A stretch of DNA of 61,050 nucleotides from Enterococcus villorum. Lineage in GTDB: Bacteria > Bacillota > Bacilli > Lactobacillales > Enterococcaceae. Below, piece after piece: positions 53,769 through 61,050 of this stretch. The notes under the pieces were generated by a model, which had not been told where the DNA came from, ran no database searches, and saw only the letters and a program-made list of their open reading frames with translations. The position numbers and the translations under genes were made by a program. The first letter of the stretch is position 1; every line of letters begins with the position of its first letter. The DNA lies in contig NZ_BJWF01000014.1 in assembly GCF_007990225.1 (NCBI RefSeq), positions 1 to 61,050 of the forward strand, read 5' to 3'.

Positions 53769-55844
53769 ATGAACGGAAAGAAGAAAGGAAAAAAGAAAGA
53801 ACAAATGAAAAAAGCCAAAAAAAGCATACAACTGTTAACTATTTCTTTTTTGGTGGCGCCCATGGTTTTAACCACTCACTCCGCTTTTGCTTTTGAAGAA
53901 AAAGAAATTTCAGAACAAAATACGTTGTTAGAATCATCCAGTGTCACAGAAAGTACAGTAGATGCAATGGATAAAACATCTAAAATAACTATTATGATTG
54001 ATCCTGTATTAATTGATCGTGTGCAATTGAAGACACAAGATGGACAAGTGTTGACAGGCTCACAAGATGGTGTACTAGAAGTTGAAACAGGAACAAAGCT
54101 ATCTTACACTATTTTAGCAGATGAAGAACAAGAGTCATTGGCTCTTTCGATTAATGGAGGAGAGGAAATCGATTTAAGTACTCAAACATTTGTAGTTGGA
54201 ACCCAAAATATTTTTATCACAGCTTTGATTGAAACGACTCCTGATGTACCGGTCGAAGATCCTTCTAAACCAAACGAAGATAATCCAATAACAGATTCTT
54301 CAACGAGTGAGTCAGAGGAAAAAACAGAATCTTCAACGGATAAAACGACTAATTCAAGTGATTCTTCCAATAGTCCAGAGCAAGGCACGAATACAGAAAC
54401 TAGCGGAAGTCATTCGAATCAATCAAAACCTGCACATTCATCAAGTCCTGAACAACCTAAAGAAGAATCAACTAATCAAACGACAAGTAGCGTTGACAAC
54501 ACTTTGAACAAAGAAACAACTCCACCAGCAAAAGAAAAGGAAAATGGAGCAATGAAAGAGGCGAAAGAACCAGCAAGTCCTAGTGAAAATTTTGTCACAA
54601 AGAAACCAATAAATGAGGTTCTTTCTACCAATACGAATGAGCAACAACAAGCAATTGTTCAAGAAGCATTAAGACATCTCGGTAAACAATATCTCTGGGG
54701 CGCAAAGGGTCCAAATCAATTTGATTGTTCTGGGCTAGCATACTATGTCTATCTGCGTGCTACCGGGCACTTTATTGGTATATGGACAGGCGAACAACAA
54801 TATGCAGGGACACAAATTCCAATAAATCAAGCACAACCAGGAGACTTACTTTTTTGGGGCTCATCAACAGGTGCCACCACTCATGTCGGTATCTATTTAG
54901 GAGAGAATCAATTTATTCATGCCCCACAGCCGGGGGAAGCAGTGAAAATAACTTCTATTTCCGAATATACACCAGATTTTGCTGTGCGCATTGATTTGTC
55001 GAAGCAAGGAAATGAGGATCTTTTCAATTCTTCTATTCCAAATAAATTTGATGAGCCATTGGCATTTACTCCAAATCAATCAACAAAGGTTTTTTTAGAG
55101 AAAATTGCGGAAGATGCCCGTGAAATTGGGCAAAAAGAAGGGATTTATGCGTCCGTTATGCTTGCACAAGCTATTTTAGAAAGTGGTTCTGGCAATAGTC
55201 AATTGTCAAGAGAGCCAAACTATAATCTCTTTGGAATTAAAGGTAGTTACAAAGGGGAGAGTATAACATTTGAAACCGTTGAACAGGACAATACTGGTAA
55301 AAGTTACCAAGTAAAAGCCGAATTTTGTAAATATCCTTCTTATAAAGAAAGTTTAGAAAATTATGCACAGTTAATCAAAGAAGGAATAGCTGGCAATAAA
55401 GATTTTTATAAACCTGTGTGGAAATCTGAAACTGCAAATTACCAAGAAGCAACTAATTATCTTCAAGGTCGCTATGCCACCGATCAACAGTATGCACAAA
55501 AACTGAATAAAATTATTGAAACCTATGATTTAACTCAGTATGATAAGGAATCAGATTATAGAAAAAATAAGTGGCTAAGCATCCCACTTTCAACCAATAG
55601 TTTACTCCATGAAAACAGGTCAAAAGAAAAAAATATAACCTATTACTTCACAAGTAGCAAGGTGCTTTCGATTTTTGATTTGTGGCATTACTTTTCTTTA
55701 AAGAAAATTCCAGAACAACAACAAGTAAAAACAATTAAGGCCAATGAGTTAACACCAATTAGACAAGCCATACTAAAAAAAGTGTATTTGCTTCACTTAC
55801 TGTTACAAAAAGAAGATGAATTTCCCGGAAAAAAAGAGCTATGA
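53769..55844 (+). CDS. Secreted peptidoglycan hydrolase: NlpC/P60 plus GH73 glucosaminidase
   Basis: About 691 residues from ATG 53769; ATGs at 53670 and 53805 are alternatives and none has an ideal ribosome site. Basic N-region then hydrophobic signal ending THSAFA. A beta-rich region, a long Ser/Thr/Glu/Pro linker (54240-54590), then NlpC/P60: ALRHLGKQYLWGAKGPNQFDCSGL (catalytic Cys codon 54726), TTHVGIYLG and FIHAP. Then a GH73-type domain: AEDAREIGQKEGIYASVMLAQAILESGSGNSQLS...NLFGIKG. No LPXTG or LysM. It should cut both stem peptides and glycan chains. Confidence 0.85.
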   Translation: MNGKKKGKKKEQMKKAKKSIQLLTISFLVAPMVLTTHSAFAFEEKEISEQNTLLESSSVTESTVDAMDKTSKITIMIDPVLIDRVQLKTQDGQVLTGSQDGVLEVETGTKLSYTILADEEQESLALSINGGEEIDLSTQTFVVGTQNIFITALIETTPDVPVEDPSKPNEDNPITDSSTSESEEKTESSTDKTTNSSDSSNSPEQGTNTETSGSHSNQSKPAHSSSPEQPKEESTNQTTSSVDNTLNKETTPPAKEKENGAMKEAKEPASPSENFVTKKPINEVLSTNTNEQQQAIVQEALRHLGKQYLWGAKGPNQFDCSGLAYYVYLRATGHFIGIWTGEQQYAGTQIPINQAQPGDLLFWGSSTGATTHVGIYLGENQFIHAPQPGEAVKITSISEYTPDFAVRIDLSKQGNEDLFNSSIPNKFDEPLAFTPNQSTKVFLEKIAEDAREIGQKEGIYASVMLAQAILESGSGNSQLSREPNYNLFGIKGSYKGESITFETVEQDNTGKSYQVKAEFCKYPSYKESLENYAQLIKEGIAGNKDFYKPVWKSETANYQEATNYLQGRYATDQQYAQKLNKIIETYDLTQYDKESDYRKNKWLSIPLSTNSLLHENRSKEKNITYYFTSSKVLSIFDLWHYFSLKKIPEQQQVKTIKANELTPIRQAILKKVYLLHLLLQKEDEFPGKKEL

Positions 55845-55889
55845 TTTGTTTGGACAAAGTACGTAAGTGATAGAAAGGAATGAAAATTT

Positions 55890-56147
55890 TTGGTAAACAC
55901 ATACATTAATTACTGGAAAAAAAGCTTTGATTACAAGAGTAAAGCAAATTTAACAGAGTTGTTTCATGCTTTAGCAGGTAATCTTGTTGTTATTTTAATT
56001 TTTATCCTTTTAGGCTTTATAGTGCCAGTAACATGGGAAAATTTAATTGTAAATGCAATGTACATCGTTGAATTTTTGATGATCATTCCAACAATTGCTC
56101 TAATTGTTCGACTAGTCAAAAATGCTTCTGACAAAAAAGCAAAATAA
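55890..56147 (+). CDS. Small membrane protein, DUF805-like
   Basis: 85 residues, TTG start after AAAGGAATG. YWKKSFDYKSKANLTELFHALAGN resembles the start of DUF805 proteins (F-x-x-K-G/S-R/K-A-x-R/L-x-E-F/L-x). Two membrane segments follow: LVVILIFILLGFIVPVTW and AMYIVEFLMIIPTIALIVRLV, then a basic tail. DUF805 proteins usually have three or four helices, so this is a short form. Unknown function. Confidence 0.6.
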   Translation: MVNTYINYWKKSFDYKSKANLTELFHALAGNLVVILIFILLGFIVPVTWENLIVNAMYIVEFLMIIPTIALIVRLVKNASDKKAK

Positions 56148-56268
56148 GAAAAGTTTGATCTAAACAATCAGATTTAATCACTTATCCTTTTTATGATCAA
56201 GATTTTATCAATTACAAACTAGCTAAATGCTTAAGTAATAGAAATCAACAATAAAGAAAATAAAAAAG

Positions 56269-56299
56269 TACGTCTCTAAAATAAGAGGCGTATTTTTTT
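56269..56299 (+). terminator. Rho-independent terminator
   Basis: TACGTCTCT and AGAGGCGTA (one G-T pair) with T7. The rest of 56148-56501 contains nothing else I can support except the GGAGGG before the next gene. Confidence 0.8.
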
Positions 56300-56501
56300 A
56301 TAAATAAATGGATAGATTCGTTTGGCTTACATAAACCGTGTAAAGATTGTGCGATTAAACACTATGATTAGTTCTAAAAGATGCGATGTGTATTGAAAGT
56401 CACCTATGAGTGTGTGTTTATTATTATTTTTATTTCTGATTAAAATGACAAGAAATATTCTAAAAAGATGACATTAAAATCTAAGTGGATGGAGGGAGAA
56501 T

Positions 56502-57740
56502 ATGAAAGAAAAATCGAGAAAGTTTTTTAATTTAATGTTAATCGCAACAATTGTAGTCATGGTGATTCTCTTAAAACAATCGGTCGATAAAAAATATGAG
56601 TGGTACATGGTTTTTTTATCGCTTAATTTTGTCTACTTATTGTTTAAAATTGTTACTTCCTATTTTTATCAGAAATATGAAGGGGGTACCCAAGCGTATA
56701 GTATCACAGCGATTGTTCCATTTTATAATGAATCAGTCACTTCCATTAAAAAGATGCTTGTGTCACTAGAAAAACAAACGACTGTAGTGAATGAAATCAT
56801 CTTTATTGATGATGGGAGTCATAGTAAGGAAGGTTATGATTATTTACAGCAACTTCAACACCATAGCCTAAAAATAATCGTTCATCGTTTTGAACAAAAT
56901 AAAGGAAAAAAAGCTGCCCTAATGTGGGGAATCAAACATGCTAGTGGAGAACTTATCTTACTGTCTGATTCTGACAGTGAATTAGACCCAAGAGCAGTAG
57001 AGGAGTTAAAAAAACCGTTTGATAATCCTAAAGTAGGAACGGTCTGCGGACAAATAAGAGTAAGAAATTACAAACATTCATTTTTAACTAAAATGCAACG
57101 ATTTATCTATTTTAATGCTTTTGAAGTAGGTCGAGCTTCTCAGAGTTTGTTTAATCATATTGTTGTAGCTTCAGGTGCATTAAGCATGCACAGAAAAAAA
57201 GTATTTGATGATCATTCTTTAAAAGTTTTAGAAAAAAGTAAATTTATGGGAATAAATTGTAATACTGGTGATGATAGACTCCTAACAGATATTACCAATC
57301 AAAAAAATTATCTGTCGATTTATCAAAGTAGCGCCATTTGTTATACAGATGTCCCTGAAAAAGCAACAAAATATTTTAAGCAACAAGTGCGATGGTTAAA
57401 ATCCGGTTATTTACAATCCTTGTATTCAGTCAGACATTGTTGGAAGAAACCATTTTTATTAATCTATCAGTTACTTGAATCCTATCTTTGGTTAATGAAT
57501 TTAGGTATCACACTCATTTTTGTTGATGTAACCAATTTTTTACTTAGCCAACAATTAATTTTTATATGGATGTCCTACCATATACTCGTTGCTTTAATCG
57601 GATCAATGAGAATAAAAACACTAGGTATAGTGAATTATTTTGTTTCGATTATTTATAGTTTGGTTTATGGCGTCATACTTGTAGGCTTAAGAATTTATTC
57701 ATTATTAACAATCTGGAAAACCGGATGGAATACCAGATAA
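56502..57740 (+). CDS. Processive GT2 glycan synthase, hyaluronan-synthase-like
   Basis: 412 residues after GGAGGGAG. Two N-terminal membrane helices, a cytoplasmic GT-A domain, then four or five C-terminal helices, the HasA/NodC arrangement. SITAIVPFYNE, IIFIDDGSHS, LLSDSDSELD (DxD), GDDRLLTD (catalytic GDD, as in HasA), and QQVRWLKSGY (the Q-x-x-R-W acceptor motif). Length equals streptococcal HasA (about 419). Such enzymes both make and extrude the polymer. The product could be hyaluronan-like or another uronic-acid/HexNAc polymer; the downstream UDP-sugar dehydrogenase supports a uronic acid. Confidence 0.85.
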   Translation: MKEKSRKFFNLMLIATIVVMVILLKQSVDKKYEWYMVFLSLNFVYLLFKIVTSYFYQKYEGGTQAYSITAIVPFYNESVTSIKKMLVSLEKQTTVVNEIIFIDDGSHSKEGYDYLQQLQHHSLKIIVHRFEQNKGKKAALMWGIKHASGELILLSDSDSELDPRAVEELKKPFDNPKVGTVCGQIRVRNYKHSFLTKMQRFIYFNAFEVGRASQSLFNHIVVASGALSMHRKKVFDDHSLKVLEKSKFMGINCNTGDDRLLTDITNQKNYLSIYQSSAICYTDVPEKATKYFKQQVRWLKSGYLQSLYSVRHCWKKPFLLIYQLLESYLWLMNLGITLIFVDVTNFLLSQQLIFIWMSYHILVALIGSMRIKTLGIVNYFVSIIYSLVYGVILVGLRIYSLLTIWKTGWNTR

Positions 57741-57758
57741 TTTTAATAGGAGGAAACA

Positions 57759-59069
57759 ATGAAACAAGATTTATTAAAAAAAATTGAATTAAAAACAGCC
57801 AAAATTGGTATTATTGGATTAGGATATGTAGGATTGCCATTGGCGATAGAGTGCGCAAAAAAAGGATTCCATACCGTAGGATTAGATGTAAACAATGAAA
57901 AAATTCAGTCTTTATTAACAGCTACAAGTTATGTAGATGATGTAAAAGACCAAGAAATTGAAGCAATATTAGAAAAAAATACCTTCGTTCCTTCAACTGA
58001 TTTTTCTATGGTGAAAGACTTAGAAATCCTGATCATTTGTGTGCCAACACCTTTAGATAACCATTATCAACCGAATGTAAAATACATTCAACATGCAGGA
58101 AATTTAATTGCTGAGTTTTTAAGTAAAAATAGCGTAGTTGTCTTAGAATCAACCACTTACCCAGGAACAACCAGAGAATTATTAAAACCCATTCTCGAAT
58201 CTACTGGTAAAATCTGTGAACAAGATTTTTATTTAGGCTTTTCACCTGAAAGAGTGGACCCAGGGAATAAGTTGTATACGACTAAAAATACTCCTAAAGT
58301 TGTAAGTGGTATTGGCGCAGATGCTTTAGAGGTGATCGAATCCTTTTATAAGGAAGTCTTGGAGTCAGAAATTCATAAAGTTTCCACACCAGAAATTGCT
58401 GAGATGGAAAAACTTTTGGAAAATACGTATAGAAATATTAATATTGGTTTAATTAATGAATTAACGATTTTATGTGAAAAAATGAAGATCAATGTTTGGG
58501 AAGTTATTGAAGCAGCGAAAACAAAACCCTATGGATTTCAAGCCTTTTACCCAGGACCTGGATTAGGTGGACATTGCATTCCCTTGGATCCTTACTATTT
58601 GTCATGGAAAGCAAAAGAACAAGGCTTTCATACCTCAATGATTGAAAGTTCGATGTTAGTAAACAACAATATGGCGAACTATATTGTCTCAAGGATAACG
58701 AAACTATTAAATAAAAGAAAAAAATCGCTACACGATAGCAAAATATTACTATTAGGCATGGCTTATAAAAAAGATATTTCAGATTATCGAGAAAGCCCAG
58801 CAATTGATATCATGCTTCATTTAAAAACAGAATTTGCGAAGGTCGATTTTTATGATCCTTACGTTCAATCTTATAAACATCAAGAAAAATGTTACCAAGG
58901 ATTAACAACTTTAGATAAAGAACAACTAGCACAATATGATTTAGTAGTCATTACTACCGATCATTCAGTTCTTGATTATTCAATGATTCAGAAAAATGCC
59001 AAAGTTATTTTTGATACAAGAAATGCGACAAAAGATGTCGAAGATAAAAATAATATAGAGTTACTGTAA
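57759..59069 (+). CDS. UDP-sugar 6-dehydrogenase, WbpA/UDP-GlcNAc-dehydrogenase type
   Basis: 436 residues after AGGAGGAAAC. GIIGLGYVGLPLAIECAKKG (Rossmann), LIICVPTPLDNHYQPNVKYI, VVLESTTYPGTTRE, GFSPERVDPGNKLYTTKNTPKVVSG, MEKLLENTYRNINIGLINEL, catalytic Cys273 in GPGLGGHCIPLDPYY, and LLGMAYKKDISDYRESPAIDI. These blocks are those of the WbpA/TviB group, which oxidises UDP-GlcNAc, rather than HasB/TuaD, which oxidise UDP-glucose; the assignment is by motif memory. Two-gene operon with the upstream synthase (18-base spacing). Confidence 0.85.
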   Translation: MKQDLLKKIELKTAKIGIIGLGYVGLPLAIECAKKGFHTVGLDVNNEKIQSLLTATSYVDDVKDQEIEAILEKNTFVPSTDFSMVKDLEILIICVPTPLDNHYQPNVKYIQHAGNLIAEFLSKNSVVVLESTTYPGTTRELLKPILESTGKICEQDFYLGFSPERVDPGNKLYTTKNTPKVVSGIGADALEVIESFYKEVLESEIHKVSTPEIAEMEKLLENTYRNINIGLINELTILCEKMKINVWEVIEAAKTKPYGFQAFYPGPGLGGHCIPLDPYYLSWKAKEQGFHTSMIESSMLVNNNMANYIVSRITKLLNKRKKSLHDSKILLLGMAYKKDISDYRESPAIDIMLHLKTEFAKVDFYDPYVQSYKHQEKCYQGLTTLDKEQLAQYDLVVITTDHSVLDYSMIQKNAKVIFDTRNATKDVEDKNNIELL

Positions 59070-59160
59070 AGGTAAAAGCATAGAATGTAATTTGTTTTAT
59101 TATCATAAGAAGAAAAGGTGGAATGTGTTTATTTATCATAGCTCCACCTTTAGTAATAAG

Positions 59161-59196
59161 AGATTAGAGCTTTTTATTGCTCTAGTCTTTTTTTTC
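59161..59196 (+). terminator. Terminator of the synthase-dehydrogenase operon
   Basis: AGATTAGAGC (59161-59170) pairs with GCTCTAGTCT (59179-59188), one mismatch, followed by T8. 59197-59442 is AT-rich upstream sequence of the next gene, with no recognised sites. Confidence 0.8.
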
Positions 59197-59442
59197 ACTA
59201 GAACAATAAAAAAATTATTTGTCGCTTGTTTTGATGAATTTGGAAAAGAAATAACTATGTGACATTTTTTCTATAATAGAAAAAAATGAATAATCGAGGA
59301 ATTTGTTTTTTTATAGACTAAACATACAATCCTTTGAGCAATCAAGCACAGGATTATTTATTTTAGTATTTTTTCAAAGGGGTGAGGATGAATAATCGTT
59401 TGTTTTTATTAAATCAATTTAAGTAGAAAGAGAAGGGTAAGA

Positions 59443-61050
59443 ATGAAACGAAAAAATTTATCAAAAAAGAAACGTTTGAAAAAACTATTATCAACATCAG
59501 CGACAGGTTTGGTTTTATTATCTACTTTAACACAACCTGTTGTTTCTTTAGCTAATACAGTTGAAGAAACAAAAGAATCTGAGAAAAAAACAGTTTCTTC
59601 TAACGAACAGTCACCAATTGAAAATCCAGTAAATGCTTTAGAGAAGACTATTTCTTCCTCAAGCAATACAGAAGCAACTGTAGAAAAAGCGGATCAAACA
59701 GTTGAAACAAAAGAAGCAAATAAACAAGAAGTAGAAGAAACAAAAGAATCCGAAGAAAAAACGCAACAAGAAGTTCAAGGAAGAGCAGTCACACCAGATG
59801 TTATTCAATACTTAATGGAAACAAAAATTTATACTGATGCTAATTTGACAACAGTCAGACCTACCTTAATGCAAGCTGATATTGATAGTGTACGTGCAGA
59901 GATCCAAAAGTTGCCAGACGGAGAAACTAAAACTCAGTATTTGTCAAAATTAGATCAGGCATTTAATCAGTTACAAGAATTCACTTTAAGATCCGATGTA
60001 GGAGAAACATTTGCAACAGTCAACGTTACACCAAATAAATTGATTTTACGGACAACTGGTAGAAGACCATCATCTTATGGAACATTTCTGGTTTCTCAAC
60101 TAAAAATTATACGTGGGAGTAGGGAAATCCTGCGAAGAGATATTCTAGCAAATGATAATCTTTCGGTTGAACAGTTAGAATACACCCTTCAAAATGGAGA
60201 TAAGGTAGAAATTTTCATTCATGATCCACTAGATGGCGTTCTTATGAATCATGACAAATTAAATCCTAATCATAATAATAATTCACTTCTTAATTTTGTA
60301 GCTCGCTATACTATTGTAGATGGATTACTAGTACTTCAAGACAAGTACAATGAAATAGTAAATACAGTAAGAAGTTTATATGAAGATAATAACCAAACGA
60401 TTGTCAAGAAAACGTTGCTACAATCAGAAATAGATAATGCTAGAGAAAAAGTCAATGCGTTACCAGACGGGGAAGAAAAAACAAGATTATTATCTAAAGT
60501 TGATCAAGCTTATAATGGCTTACAAGAGATTCAATTAAAAGGTTATAATAACCGTCTGTTTGCCCGCCTTACTGTGACAAATGGTAAATTATTGTTTCAC
60601 ACAGAAGAAGGCAGACCTCACCAATATTTCGAGCAAGATTACGCTGTAGTAGAGATTAACCGTGGAGAAGGCAGATTCCGTTTGCCATTTTATGGCAATG
60701 AAGTATATCCTCAAGAGACCATAGAATTTAACATACAAGATGGTGATACCATCACGATTATGAAACAAGAAGCAGATGGGCGCTATCTTGTCAATCATCC
60801 AGAATTAAAACCAAATAACAGTGGAAACTACACGTATGTGGTGCAAGATGGAATGTTAATCGAAGCTTCTCGTAAAATTCAATTAGATGCGCAAAATGCA
60901 GTGAAAGGATTATATGAAGACGAAGCGCAAACGATTGTCAAAAAAGATTTATTACAAGAAAACGTTGATGCCGCAAGAGAAAAAGTTAATGCGCTACCAG
61001 ATGGTGAAGAAAAAACAAGATTATTATCTAAAGTTGATCAAGCATTTAAT
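59443..61050 (+). CDS. Repeat-rich surface protein, 5' part (runs off the window)
   Basis: 536 codons open to the last base; ATG 59443 after AGAAGGG. Basic N-region and signal peptide (LLSTSATGLVLLSTLTQPVVSLA). Residues 24-115 are a Glu/Thr/Ser-rich linker. Then about 180-residue units alternate: a helical piece, AREKVNALPDGEEKTRLLSK and similar, of the type also found in Cry-toxin domain D-VI-related repeats, then a beta-rich piece (NGKLLFHTEEGRP ... NGDTITI). Helical pieces start near 59827, 60360 and 60897; the third is cut by the window end. Wall anchoring cannot be seen. Probably an adhesin or biofilm-type surface protein. Confidence 0.8.
   Translation, partial: MKRKNLSKKKRLKKLLSTSATGLVLLSTLTQPVVSLANTVEETKESEKKTVSSNEQSPIENPVNALEKTISSSSNTEATVEKADQTVETKEANKQEVEETKESEEKTQQEVQGRAVTPDVIQYLMETKIYTDANLTTVRPTLMQADIDSVRAEIQKLPDGETKTQYLSKLDQAFNQLQEFTLRSDVGETFATVNVTPNKLILRTTGRRPSSYGTFLVSQLKIIRGSREILRRDILANDNLSVEQLEYTLQNGDKVEIFIHDPLDGVLMNHDKLNPNHNNNSLLNFVARYTIVDGLLVLQDKYNEIVNTVRSLYEDNNQTIVKKTLLQSEIDNAREKVNALPDGEEKTRLLSKVDQAYNGLQEIQLKGYNNRLFARLTVTNGKLLFHTEEGRPHQYFEQDYAVVEINRGEGRFRLPFYGNEVYPQETIEFNIQDGDTITIMKQEADGRYLVNHPELKPNNSGNYTYVVQDGMLIEASRKIQLDAQNAVKGLYEDEAQTIVKKDLLQENVDAAREKVNALPDGEEKTRLLSKVDQAFN

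Overview
The window is low-GC Firmicutes DNA and almost certainly from Enterococcus. The clearest marker is a chromosomal aminoglycoside 6'-N-acetyltransferase of the AAC(6')-Ii type, which points to the E. faecium / E. durans / E. hirae / E. mundtii species group. Strong AGGAGG ribosome sites, many TTG/GTG starts, a T-box leader, CodY-like boxes and an Opp peptide transporter all fit. I see no rRNA, tRNA, CRISPR array or intact insertion sequence.

Region 1 (1-9.4 kb): a DUF4357-like protein, a metallophosphoesterase, a secreted YiiX-type peptidase with duplicated C-terminal repeats, a decayed small membrane gene, then a tandem array of six paralogous multi-pass membrane proteins of unknown function plus a seventh internally deleted copy. 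Several copies have start-codon or frameshift lesions. Region 2 (9.4-30 kb): mostly core genes: mnmA, an ArcD/ArcT-like pair, an MFS pump divergent from a TetR regulator with a clear shared operator, DUF1033-topB, a prolyl-tRNA deacylase homologue, an amino-acid ABC transporter under a T-box with a duplicated 3' half, a GH1 6-phospho-beta-glucosidase, ftsK, a four-gene cassette resembling a type VII secreted lipase toxin (TslA-like) with helical partners and a membrane-anchored candidate immunity protein, and rlmN.

Region 3 (30.4-39.3 kb) is the highlight. An oligopeptide transporter operon oppA-oppBCDF is followed, 13 bases after oppF, by a TnpB-like protein that has lost the first RuvC aspartate and the whole zinc-finger/third-aspartate region. 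This matches the TnpB-like nuclease-dead repressors (TldR) reported next to oppF in enterococci. A candidate guide-RNA scaffold follows the gene. Its putative guide starts with the same seven bases that lie directly after a TTTAA motif between the -35 and -10 of the oppA promoter, suggesting RNA-guided autorepression of opp on top of CodY control.

Region 4 (39.3-61 kb): cell-surface functions. A lipoprotein is followed by a polysaccharide locus (UDP-ManNAc dehydrogenase, glycosyltransferases, ABC exporter, UDP-GlcNAc 2-epimerase, alpha/beta hydrolase) expected to make and export a ManNAcA-containing glycan; the exporter ATPase gene is broken by a poly-A frameshift and has ACG where a start is expected. 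Then come a small secreted protein, mobile-element-like relics, an NlpC/P60-GH73 peptidoglycan hydrolase, a two-gene hasAB-like glycan synthase/UDP-sugar dehydrogenase operon, and a repeat-rich surface protein that runs off the window end.
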